Of a DNA stretch of 64,000 nt, positions 13,888-25,200 are shown one piece after another. The notes under the pieces were generated by a model that did not search any database, was not told the origin of the DNA, and worked only from the letters and a program-made list of their open reading frames with translations. Within the stretch, counting starts at the first letter, position 1, and each line of letters starts with the position of its first letter. Made by a program: the position numbers and the translations under genes. Source of the stretch: Rotaria socialis. Its lineage: Eukaryota > Rotifera > Eurotatoria > Philodinida > Philodinidae. Location: contig CAJNYU010004617.1 in the NCBI GenBank assembly GCA_905331475.1, positions 194,036-258,035 of the forward strand, given 5' to 3'.

Positions 13888-14286
13888 TTAGTGAAAAATG
13901 GTACGTAGAAAGCGTTCTATCGGTGACATTACTGGATGTGCAGAATACATATGGTCATATTGCATATTACTTGATGAATTGGAAATGGGATAATTTTGTT
14001 GTGTATTTCCGGATGAATGGGAACTGTGATAATTTTGTTGTGTATTTCCGGATGAATGGGAACTGTTATAATTTTGTTGTGTATTTTCGGATGAATGGGA
14101 ACTGTGATAATTTTGTTGTGTATTTTCGGATGAATGGGAACTGTTATAATTTTGTTGTGTATTTCCGGATGAATGGGAACTGTGAGAATTTTGTTGTGTA
14201 TGATTGTACATTTGAATTTCTCTTGCCACTTCTTGAAAATGTCGAGCAGTTGCATTGCCCATACCAGCTGGGCGGTCAGAAGGCAT
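13888..14286 (-). CDS. Hypothetical low-complexity protein with 13-residue repeats
   Basis: Not a recognised family. Reading from ATG 14286 (M-P-S-D-R-P), the protein has a short head containing GNATARHFQEVAREIQ, then tandem 13-residue units of the type NTQQNYHSSHSSG, then a short tail ending LRTIFH. An AG acceptor-like site lies directly before the ATG, so an upstream exon is possible; the same frame stays open to 14328. The 39 bp DNA unit keeps three frames open, so strand choice rests on the non-repeat ends. The minus frame has a hydrophilic, helical-looking head, which makes it the best candidate. Composition is Ser/Asn/Gln/His rich, so it is probably disordered. It could also be a non-coding minisatellite. 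Confidence 0.4.
   Translation of the reverse strand: MPSDRPAGMGNATARHFQEVAREIQMYNHTQQNSHSSHSSGNTQQNYNSSHSSENTQQNYHSSHSSENTQQNYNSSHSSGNTQQNYHSSHSSGNTQQNYPISNSSSNMQYDHMYSAHPVMSPIERFLRTIFH
13973..14206. repeat. 39 bp minisatellite, six units
   Basis: Six tandem copies of a 39 bp unit (GATGAATGGGAACTG then a TA-rich spacer and TTTTGTTGTGTATTT). Units alternate between GTGATA and GTTATA, so the last expansion probably involved a 78 bp dimer. The outermost units are diverged. Confidence 0.9.
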
Positions 14287-14328
14287 CTCTTTCTTTTCGA
14301 ATATAAATACACTAATTAAAAGCTCCAA

Positions 14329-15244
14329 GTGTTTAAATTTATAGAAAAAAATAAAGTATTCAAGCGTGAAATTTTTTCGATTTAGTTTGTACTATAACTT
14401 GCAAATATCATGAAACGCAGAATGAAACAGTACAAGGTATGATTACTCTAAACGCGTGATTTTACTTTACAAAAGAAAGTGACCATTATCGTTACCAGTT
14501 CTTATTCATGATTAGTTATTCATCATATGAAACGCATATATATATAATCTCGATCGATATCACAACTGTTACTGTCTGTTAGTAGTTTACTACGAAGTGT
14601 TTACGTATATACTGACTTGTTACAATTCAGAAAGTAACAATCGTAAACACTCCTATTTCTTGCTACATAATATTGATTGATAAGATATGTTGGGTTCATA
14701 GCAGCATGAAAGTCGGTAAAGTCATTTTTATTTTATTCATCAGAGCAGTCCAAAAGAACCAATAAAGCATGATTGTGAGAGCATGTACTCGTTGTTTACC
14801 TTTTGCTTTTCATTATTCATAACAAAAATAGTCGCGAAACTGAAGCCAGTCGCTTAGAATATTTATTTTTCAGTAGCGTTCATTATTTAAATTATATTCT
14901 CATTTTTACAAAAACAAAACTAGGATTATCTCCGTGTTAAAATTAACATTCGAATTTGTAGTAAAGCTGACATGTCTGAAGTCAATCATGATCGATGCTT
15001 TTACTATTTTATCGAATAGGAATCGAAATTGATCTGACCTTCTAGACAAGTATCAAAACAATAAAAATAATGGTAGCATCTCATTTTTGATTTATTCAAA
15101 CTATCGAGACCGCAATATTCGACTATTCTTTATCACAACTATTAAATGGACAAAGGAAATATTTAATAACAATGAATTAAACTTATTTCATACATTGCTA
15201 AGAAAGAAATAAAAATAGTATATTTTACAATAAATAAAATAATA
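14329..15244. other. Non-coding stretch left of the Rab gene
   Basis: No coding signal seen. The right-hand part should contain the 3' UTR of the leftward Rab gene. Confidence 0.4.
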
Positions 15245-16080
15245 TTAGGAACTACAACATGTTTTTCCACCATTATCATCTGTCGGCTTGTTTGTTGATG
15301 TAAAGTTAGGTTTAATTATTTGAGAAGTAGCTTGTAAAATTTTATTCGAATCATCTTTCATAGAATCTATTCGAGCTGCCCAATGTCGATAAATATCCGC
15401 AATAAGACTACGAAAAGCTTGTTCGACATTGGTTGCATCCAATGCTGATGTTTCGATATAACTGAAAAATAGAAAAAAAATGCTTTTTTTCTTGTTTTAA
15501 ATAATAGAATATATCCTACGGAATATTTCTTTCTTCAGCATAACGTTTAGCATTTTCATAAAGAACAGTACGCATATGTCGTTGATCGACTTTATTGCCC
15601 ACTAAAATAATAGAACATTCAATACCGGCATTGGCTCGAACCTCGTTGTACCTATTCGAAAAAAGAAAAAGAAAAGACAATAAGAAATTTTGAATAATCG
15701 CTATTATATTTACCAATTATCAAGATTCTGAAATGTCGATGCTTTGAGAATATCAAAAACTATGAGAGTACCTAAAGCATTGCGATAATAAGCTTTTGTA
15801 ATCGCCATAAAACGTTCTTGCCCAGCTATAAATATAATTTTTTTTTGTTTAAGAAAGAAAGAGAAGAACAAATCAATTTACCAGTATCCCATATTTGTAC
15901 TTTTATTGTTTTACCATCAATTTGAACTTCTTTCGTTGAAAATTCGACACCGATTGTTGAGCGACTTTCAAGTGAAAATTCGTTTCGAGTGAAACGTGAT
16001 AATAAATTCGATTTTCCAACAGCGGAATCGCCTGTTAAAACAATTTTAAAAACATAATCGGCACTTGAAGATTCTGCCAT
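15245..16080 (-). CDS. Rab11-like small GTPase
   Basis: Four exons in phase: 15882-16080, 15714-15825, 15520-15651 and 15245-15461, giving 219 residues. Rab GTPases recruit effectors to membranes; Rab11 types act on recycling endosomes. The sequence shows the P-loop GDSAVGKSN, switch I STIGVEF, switch II WDTAGQERF (its DTAG joined across intron 1), NKVD for guanine specificity, and ETSALD. The early run [14 protein letters not shown] is close to Rab11. The C-terminus ends TCCSS, a CCxx-type double-cysteine geranylgeranylation signal. It differs from Rab11 in the second half (for example NKVDQRH, and [13 protein letters not shown] after AGQER), so it may be a diverged paralogue rather than the one-to-one orthologue. 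All nucleotide-binding motifs look intact. Confidence 0.92.
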
Positions 16081-17056
16081 GGACTTTTTTTCTTCACTCT
16101 ATAATGAATCAAAGATGAAAACTTTAGAAATGATCATAGTTTCGAGTGTAATCGACTCAATTCTGCATCTGAATCATCGTTTATGTCAATATAAAAATAT
16201 AAAACGCCGTATCGTCTGATAAAATACTCGAGTAAAAGAGAGAGAAGTGCAAAAAAGAGGAAATTAGTTGACGACTTTTTAGATTGAATTTTAAAAAAAT
16301 ATCAATGTGCGTTTGTTGCGGACGAACAACGAGAAAAACAGAAAGCGTTGTATTCATGAATTGTGAAATATTGTTTTCATCGTTAAGATATATTATTTAT
16401 AAATGACTACATTAATGTCTCATCAATGTAGTCTTATTGAGTATACTTGTTTATCAATGACTCGTCGATAGCTATAAAAAAAAAAGAAAAAGTAGTCGCG
16501 TTTTTTTCTCGCTCTCTAAAAAGTAATCTGTATGAAAAGAAAGATGAATCATGTTGTCCTGTTTTTCTCATCGTTCACTTTGCGATATAGTTTGGGGTAG
16601 AATGACGGCAGAACAAAAGTAGGCTGTATAACATGAAAAAAATAAAAAATTGAGAAAGGAACAGAACAAATTATAACTCACTTGTTTTTCGTATACGAGA
16701 CGTTTTCTCTCTTGATTAAATATCAGGAAATTCAAAATACCAACTTTTTCCACTCGATTAAAACATCAGAAATAATCTGAATACTTATTCAAAGAAAAGA
16801 CCACCCATAGAAATTGATTTTAATATTTTTATGACTAAATATGATCGAAAATTTACTTAGTCAAGATGTTTCCTAAAGAATCACAGTTATGATCTATGAT
16901 TTTTCCTCGTAGGAAATTATGAGTGTCAATTTAAGCAATAGAAACATGGCATAGAGTTGCCTCTGAAATTTAGTGCATGGTTTATCGTTGTTTTTATACA
17001 AACAAACAAGACAAAATACATTTTAAGTATACAAAAAACAAATCAAAAACAAATAT
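16081..17056. other. Intergenic stretch, Rab 5' side
   Basis: Contains the presumed Rab promoter and, to the left, the 3' end of the CWC25 gene region. Nothing else recognised; a small minus ORF near 16568-16753 lacks family features. Confidence 0.4.
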
Positions 17057-18334
17057 TTATCGTCGTCTATGATGATGATGGTGATGTTTAAGATCTCTTC
17101 GTTTCAAACTTGGATCATCCACAATTTGTTTCATCATTGGTCGAATAAAATCCTGTTCTTCATCCTCAGATGATGATAAATCATTCCTCTTTTTTGCTCG
17201 TTGTTTTATTATTTCATTGACTTTTTCTTCTTTATCATCAAGTTCTTTATATAATCGAACATTTTGTTGACGTTGTTCATTTCGCATAGCTCCATCGACT
17301 AGCATTTCACATATCCGACGATCTCTATCTTCTTTTGATTGTTTTTCACGACTTTTTGCTAATTCTTCTTTTGGTGGTTTTTCGCGATGCTTTGTTGATG
17401 GACGTCGAGGACTATGTTCACGACGTGGGTGACCAGACCGCGATTGTGGCGATGGGCTATGACGGCGCTGATGTTGACGATGTGGTGATCGACTACGACG
17501 ACGTTCTTGCGGCGATCGACTACGGCGACGTTCTTGCGGTGATCGTGACCGGGAATGATGGTGTTTTTTACGTGATGATGATCCAGATTTTCTATAAATA
17601 ATCGTTTAATTTTATGAATTAAATAATTTTCCATGGAATCGTATTGTCCTCCTTTGTAATAGTGATATGATGTTATGTTTAATATGATTATCTGATAGTT
17701 GAAAATAAGATAACCCCAATGAGTTGCATTCTAATTCTATGACATTTGTTAAGTCTTCTATTTTGGTTGACCCCTCAACTAAGACTATTGAGTTTTATGA
17801 AAGATCGAAACGCTCACCCACTCACTCTCTCTCTCTCTCTTTTTGTATTGATAATGGGTTCATCTAGTATTACTGAGGCATTCACTTAGAAAATATCTCG
17901 ATTTAAAATGAACGGCTTATAGCAAATTAAATAATGGGAATATTCTATATGAAATAATATATTTACCCAGATTCTTGTCGTTCTAACAGTTCTTTAAGTT
18001 GTTTGAGTCGAACAGGATTTTCTAAAATTCTTTTCTTTTGTTCAATTTCTTTTTTCTTAATTAAATATAATGGGTCTTCACGAATTTTATTAGCTAAATC
18101 GATGGTTGATGTTGTTGCATTATCGTCTGATGGTTCATCAGGTGGTACGTCACCATCAAGTTTTCTTCCCAATAAAAAATCTTCAGATTTCGTACGATCA
18201 CCCGTATAAATCCATTCAAGACGAGGTTCTTGTGGTTCCTGCTTTTCACGATTAAGTCGAAGCAATTTTTGGCGTTCTTGTTCATCATACATTGTTCCTG
18301 TAGGCTCTTGAGCAAGAGCCTTTCGCATAGACAT
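17057..18334 (-). CDS. CWC25: Spliceosome-associated protein CWC25, N-terminus missing
   Basis: Two exons, 17967-18334 and 17057-17591, give about 300 residues from ATG 18334; the frame stays open upstream to 18421. CWC25 binds the spliceosome before step one and helps branching. The match rests on WIYTG followed by a DFLLGR motif, on the run IDLANKIREDPLYLIKKKE, and on NPVRLKQLKELLE. An SR/RRRSRSP-rich linker follows, then a C-terminal segment with EDRDRRICEMLVDGAM and DEEQDFIRPMMKQI, and a His/Arg tail. The family normally begins with a conserved CIR_N segment (a KSWHP-type stretch followed by a helix). None is visible before MSMRK or in the 250 bp upstream, where a fold-back element sits. 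Either a short 5' exon lies further away or this copy has lost that domain. Confidence 0.8.
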
Positions 18335-18581
18335 TTTAAAAAACTTTGTAAAAAGAAATTTCAGCACAAAAGATTTTAGTAATGACTGAATGAATGAAAA
18401 ACACTTTTTAGATTGGTTCATACCAATTCAGCGTATTGAAATATTTGTTACAGATGACGCTGTCGACAAGTTCGATAAATAAATCCCATATGGTTAATTT
18501 AATTTTTACAAGCAAACAATTGTGTTCGACATGTTACATTTAAGCAATTAAGATTGCGATACTTTTGTTACTTTCTCAGCT

Positions 18582-19331
18582 TTTAAATTTAAATTTCTCC
18601 TATAGTAGAATTTAAAATTCTACTAGACACTTTTATTATGGAATATATTTTTATTTCTTCTATAGTAGAGATTGAAATCCACGTTTTATATTAATGATTT
18701 GTACGTAGAATAGAAGAAAGAAAAAGGATTTAATTACTTTATTTAAGATACACGTATCAGTATCCACAAAATACAAAAATATATTATGAAATGGAGCTGT
18801 TCTATGAGAAAATCGATAAACATATTGAAAATTTAGGTGAGAAATTTCGCTTTAAGTTTGTTATCACGAACGTGGTTTATAACGACATCGTGTTGGTGCT
18901 GAAAGATGGTTCCGATGAGGCTCAGTTTAAATTTTGGGTTTACAAGCACTCCAAATTGATCACTGTTGGAGAATTACAAGTTCTGTATGGCAAAAAAATA
19001 AATAATCCTGTAATAACTTATGAACAGTTATATGCAACGATTAAAGAATGCCATGAAACTTAGAGCGAAATTTCTCACCTAAATTTTCAATATGTTTATC
19101 GATTTTCTCATAGAACAGCTCCATTTCATAATATATTTTTGTATTTTGTGGATACTGATACGTGTATCTTAAATAAAGTAATTAAATCCTTTTTCTTTCT
19201 TCTATTCTACGTACAAATCATTAATATAAAACGTGGATTTCAATCTCTACTATAGAAGAAATAAAAATATATTCCATAATAAAAGTATCTAGTAGAATTT
19301 TAAATTCTACTATAGGAGAAATTAAAATTTA
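18582..19331. mobile_element. Fold-back element with ~268 bp near-identical inverted arms
   Basis: The left arm (18582-18851) and right arm (19064-19331) are reverse complements with only about two mismatches seen by eye. They surround a 212 bp unique centre. Arm ends are built from short TAGTAGAAATT/AATTTCTACTA-type palindromic modules. A separate 24 bp perfect palindrome of the same type lies just outside at 19382-19405. Near-identity of the arms indicates recent formation or gene conversion. No transposase is encoded, so it is either non-autonomous or arose by template switching. Confidence 0.88.
18791..19063 (+). CDS. 90-residue ORF inside the fold-back element
   Basis: Unrecognised. The ORF starts within the left arm; its first 20 residues are arm-encoded. 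It crosses the whole unique centre and ends with TAG at 19061-19063, the last bases before the right arm. The protein is lysine-rich and mixed in character, with FKFVITNVVYNDIVLVLKDG followed by a WVYKHSK segment, which looks like a small folded alpha/beta protein rather than random translation. The centre is less AT-rich than its flanks and has balanced codon use, unlike neighbouring spurious ORFs. It could be a captured gene fragment or an element-encoded protein. No signal peptide or membrane segment is seen. Confidence 0.5.
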   Translation: MELFYEKIDKHIENLGEKFRFKFVITNVVYNDIVLVLKDGSDEAQFKFWVYKHSKLITVGELQVLYGKKINNPVITYEQLYATIKECHET

Positions 19332-22207
19332 ATTTTCTACTAGGAGAAATTAAAATAACCGGTGATTTCAAGTTATGCTAATAGAAATTAAAATTTTAAT
19401 TTCTACTGCAACATTGATATAAAACTTTGAATTTAAGTTTTGAATAGCAAGTAATGCTAGATGAGAATCATAGTTGCGTGAAGTTAGCTTTTCTGTCCTT
19501 GACATTCTCGACTTGAGTCCGCGTTATTATGTATCAGTTATGTGTTTAACTTAATTCTTATTCAATGCAATCTGTGATAAAATAATTACCAGAATTTGTA
19601 ACAAAAATATCCTCATAAGAACAGACGTCTTGACTATTGCTGTTGCAAAGCGCCAGATGTTAAAATGTTGTACAAAAACATCAATGGATACTGAGTCCAA
19701 CAGATTCTAAGTAATAACAATAATAATAATCTGCCTAAAACAGATGGTAGTGAATTTATTGTTGCGTAGACAAATTGAGAATCTTACAGTTTCCGTACAA
19801 AAAGAAATATTGTTTTATTTTCTTCTATACCGAAGAAAGTATTAATGCTTCATTAGGAAAAGTACCAATACTGCTAACTTTGTAGGTTATGTATTAAAAT
19901 GATTTAATATATACGTATTTACGCATAAAATAATTTCTTTTTACGATGATAGTTTGATATTTTTCCTCTGATCGGATCGCAGACTTTCATACAGATTGTA
20001 CTCAATGTACATTGTACTTTCTTGATAGAGACAATTTAATAGGCTCATATGAGAGAAGTATTTCAATCTTGCTGATGCTTTCTGTAGTCGTTGTAAAATG
20101 TAAATAAGGATAGCAGGATTATTCATAGCACGATTATTTATTAATGGTTTTTTAATACATTCTATAAATATTCAAAGTTTCTTCCATCGGACATATTTAA
20201 CTTGTTTTCATTAGAATATCATATAATTAGCCCACTCTAAAAATAGTTGTTTCCGTGTTTTTATGGCCTGGCAAAAGGCTTAAATAAAAGCAAAACTACC
20301 TTCCATATCTAGTTCCAATGTCAACATTACTATCATCATCGACCAATCACTATATTTATATGACGACAGCTCACTGAGAACTATCTACACATGTTTTCAA
20401 TGAATAAAACTGACGCTAAAAATAAATTGCAATTTGTTAATTTTACAAAAGTCTATCTGATGTGCAGCGAGCTGAATGTGTTCACAAGTGTCAACAAAGA
20501 TAATTGCATCTTATTAAGATATCATATGTCACAACTTCAGTTGAATGTGTATTTTCTAAACCCGATAGATCTATGATCATTATGCCATTCGAAATGGATC
20601 ACAGAGTCTTATCAATTAAATTAAAAATTAAAACTCATCACGTATGACACCCAATGTTAATTAGTATTCAGATGAGCTTGTTCGTTTTTGTCTTAAAAAG
20701 AAATCCTCCATTTTGTACTTTTCTAAATAGATGTTGTCGGTTATTCATTTGTAGATCAGCAATAATTTCTGTTAATATGTTATATGATTGATGTCTCTAT
20801 GGTTTTATCCCATTCATCTTACCAAAATGCTATAACATTTTCCAGTGCCACCACACGCGAAACTAATGCTATTGTCAGTATGATATTAATGATACTCGAT
20901 CTCGCCAGACAAGACTTTGATTTAAGAGAAAAATACTCGTTTGTTTTCTGATAATATAAAAGACAAACTCTATACATGACAGATACATATATGGATTTAT
21001 ATCTGATTCTTTACTGTAGGGACTCGTTAACCTTTGTATTTTTTTATTTGATATTTTCATATTAGTCTAATAGAATATATGAAATGGAATTGTATAATAG
21101 GACGTTCAATGAGTTAAATGAGGCAGAGTTAGAACTTTGACTACGAGAAAAGTTTTATTGAATCTACTAATTGTTGATGACGAATAGAGAAAATGTAAAA
21201 AGAACTAATTATTATCATATTGCAAGAAAAAGGATAATATATAATTGTTTTGCTTTAATTTCAGTTCGGAACTTTTGGTATCCCATTTAATAATCGTTGA
21301 TTACTTAATGGCGGCTGATAGAAAGCATCGACTACGGCGATCTATGAATATATAAGATGAATAGATATCAAAAGCAATTAACGAGCAAGAAAGAAAACGA
21401 TTAACTATTCCCAAAACCTATCATCAAAGCATGTTGCAATCATTGAGCACGTCAAGTTAATAGTAATATGTATAGATAAATCCTATATCCGATTAAAATT
21501 TTTCTCTATTGTTAATAGAAGATAGAATAGTAAGTTGTTTTTTTAAAAAAGCTATTTTTTTTTAAATATTGTTTGACTACAGGCGTGATCGTCATCATCA
21601 TTTTCATCACAAAAGAAAAAAAGAATTACATAGACAAATAGAAAGATAGAGAATGACCACGAAAAAAAACCGAGAAAAAAATTGAAAAACTATCTAGCCT
21701 AAAACGAAGGGAGTACTATAAAGAAAAACGCAATGGGCAGTCATCATCACTCGGTGTAAATTTGTTTTCTGGGACACAGATCATCCAATTAAATAATGGT
21801 TTTAAATAGTTGCTTTTTCTGTATATCCCTTTGCGTTTGTCATTGCCATCTATTTAGTATATAGCACCGCTTGACTGTGACAGACTGGTTTTATAGAGTG
21901 CAACAGATATGAGAAAATAAAAAGAAAGAAAATTATTCTGTAACTTACAAAAAAAAAGAGAAGGAAAAGAAATAAGAGATTCTTTATCACACGATTGCAA
22001 AAAAGAGAGACAGACAGACAGACACACACACACACACACACACTGTAAATGCGCACAAAGTTGTGAGAATAAAAGAGCGTCATAGAAGTAGACAAGGATA
22101 GAAATTGAGAGATAAACTAAATAGATCAGAAGGATTACATATATATATATATATATATATGCGGGCCCGCCGAAGTATTTTGTTTTTGCGTTGGTCTATT
22201 GCTCATA
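19332..22207. other. Long non-coding stretch, 3' side of PMCA
   Basis: No gene seen. It includes the 24 bp palindrome near 19382, a CA microsatellite at about 22021-22042, and a TA run near 22138-22160 just downstream of the PMCA stop. Small ORFs here are caused by simple repeats or chance. Confidence 0.45.
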
Positions 22208-25200
22208 TTACTTGATTTTATTCATTGTCTGTAATTGGGTATGTTCAAAGGTTGATGGTGATGGTTGATAATTATCAGTCACAGTTGTGTTAGTAGTTAT
22301 AATAGGATTAAGAGAATGAGGACGAGTAAGAGGTCGATTGTCGTTATAAAACGAGGATAATTTGGGCACAGTAGCGGCTCGGAGCCGATCTAATGTTGCA
22401 TATTCAGGCGGTTGTCGATCGATTGAATCTTGAAATGCTTTTATCACACGAAGCTAGAAAAACAGGAATACAAGAAAAAGAACTTCTTTTAAGTTGTAAT
22501 AAAACCGAAAGTAGGGATTTCAATAAAACATAAATGGATAAATTATTGAGGAAGAAAAAAAGCTAGATAAACATATATGCGTAAAGCAACAAAATAAGCG
22601 AAAAATATTTAGCAGCAATAACAGCAAACAATATTGAAAGCAAAGCTTTTCAGTTTTTATGTTTTTTGAAAAAGCTATTTCAATTTTTTCTTCAAGTAAA
22701 CTGAAAGGTATCAAACGAACAAAACAGCTGTGGTAAGTGAGGGTTATGATAAAAAATCACACGAAAAAGGTATTTCAAAACTAAACAGGTGGATCAAACC
22801 TCGAGAGATGATATGAACAGACATGCTGGACATATACAATGATATTTTAGGATGGATAGAATCAAAGCGCAAATGTGCTTTGATTCAAATGGATGATGAT
22901 TAAGTTACCATTGTGAAGACGGCGATTTGGCAACATGTTCTTGGAAAGTATTAACGACTTGTACCTGTCATAGCGATTATAGATAGATAAGAAGAAGAAA
23001 AAAATAAACTCAGAAGAAGAAGCTACGATGACTGAAATGTTTTTTTTTGTGTATATGATTTAAAACTACGTTAATTTTAGAATGAAACAAAGCCGACACC
23101 AGCAAAAATTTTGCTTTAATCAATATATGCTTAAAATTTTCTTTAGCGTTTTAGTTTTACAAACCTGTGTTTGTAGACGTGTTATTCCTCTTAACCAAAG
23201 TATTTGTCCTTTTGTTAAACTTGCTCCAGGTCTTGATGAACCTTCAGCATTTAAATCAGCGGTTAATGTTTGACTATAAACTTCACCTGAACCCCATTTT
23301 GGCATATGACGCGTCACCGGAATCAAATTAACAATCTAGATACAATCGTATGAATATGAATTCAGTTTTCGTTAATTAGGAAACAAAAAGCAAAATAATC
23401 TTTACTTGATTCCATAGAAGTACTGTGACACCAAAAAATAAACACCACATCCACTGTTCAAATGTTAATGCAACGCATGAAAATGCAACTGAACCATATT
23501 GAACAAGAAGAATCTGTACGGCAAATGTAACAATCCATATACCATAAAAAATTGGATTTGTAAATATTCCTCGAAAAACATTTTGTTCACCATGGATTTT
23601 TCGGCAATTAATTTCATTAAATAATGTCATTAATACAAAAACATTAAAGATCATTGTAAAATGCTCCGATGGCTTAAAAACATTATTTATTGGGCGACCA
23701 TCATCGATATCAAATACAGTCGGTCCTACAATTTACAAAACAAATAAAATATAAGAGTAAAAATTAATCTGTCTCATGCAAACGAGTCATAGGCCTAGAT
23801 TTCAGGTCGATTTTTTTTATGTGAAATAAACTTCTTTTCTTATGAATCTAAAATACTCGAATTTTTATCTTGTCTTAAACAATATTCGATATGTGCATGT
23901 CTACATTAGTGATCACCCAATATGAACTACTAAGTTCTTCTATTTCTAAAAGATTAAGTAAAAAGAATCTATCCAAGAATAGATCGAATGAAATCATTGT
24001 CCTGCGATTAATAACAACAGTTGAATCATATTCGACATTTTAATTCTGCACGAATAACGTTAACAACTCTATTTTCTTACCAGCAAATAAGATAAAAAGC
24101 ATAACAGCTAATTGATAAATAGCATGGCCAAGAATATTTTTCATCATTGTTCGGGATATTAATGGTCTTGTACGCCCATATGGCTTACGCGTCAATAAAT
24201 CTTCCGTCGGCACTTCCGTTGCAAGTGCTAATGATGCTAATGTATCCATAATTAAATTAACCCACAGCATTTGTACAGCGCGTAACGGAGATTCTTTCAC
24301 AATACATGCACCGATAAAAGCGCAAAATACAGCAACTACATTTACAGTTAATTGAAATTGAAGAAATTTTGCTATTGAATCATAGACATTACGCCCCCAC
24401 ATAACTGCTTTTACAATTGAATTGAAATTATCATCGACCAATATAATGTCCGAAGCTTCTTTTGCTACATCAGTACCTTGTATGCCCTATGAACATAAAA
24501 ATCTTTTTTTCTTTCTAGATTTGGCTTAGATTCAATATCATGAGATAAAACTCATTCTTCTAACTATTCGATATAGATGAATTCAATCGCGAAAAAGAAA
24601 AAGATGAAAAACTAACCATAGCAAAGCCAACATCAGCTTTTTTCAAAGCAGGTCCATCATTGGTCCCATCACCAGTAACAGCAACAACTTCACGTGTTGG
24701 ATTGAGTTTCGATGCGATAATACCTTTTACAAGTACATATTTATCTTGTGGTGATGATCGTGCCAGTACACGTAATGATGGCCAAACTTTATCCAATAAA
24801 TTTTGTTCAACCTATACAGAAAATAAAAAATTTGATAAATAAGGCAAAGCGTTCGTCTTTTACTTCGCCATCTGGTTTTGATCTAATTCGTCGATTAAAT
24901 TCTTTTCCTTCAAGTACTAGAAAACTATCATTTGGCGTAATAATGCCACATTTCAATGCAATCGATCGTGCTGTATTCACGTTGTCACCTGTAACCATTC
25001 GTACTGTTATACCAGCGTTTCGACATTTAGCTATTGCATCAGGTACTTCTGGTCGTACGGGATCTTCAATACCACAAATACAAACACATGTCAATTGATC
25101 AACAACAGTTGCTTCATCATCCCAATCAGGTAATTTATCTGACGGAAAATCCCTATAGGCAACACAAATTGTTCGTAAACCGTCGCATGCCATGGGTTCA

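Noticed and set aside
13830-14306. 158-codon + strand ORF over the 39 bp repeat
   Set aside because: Kept open only by the repeat period; its flanks look non-coding, and the minus strand frame is the better candidate.
21850-22095. Minus ORFs with long Cys/Val runs
   Set aside because: Produced by the CA microsatellite; no other support.
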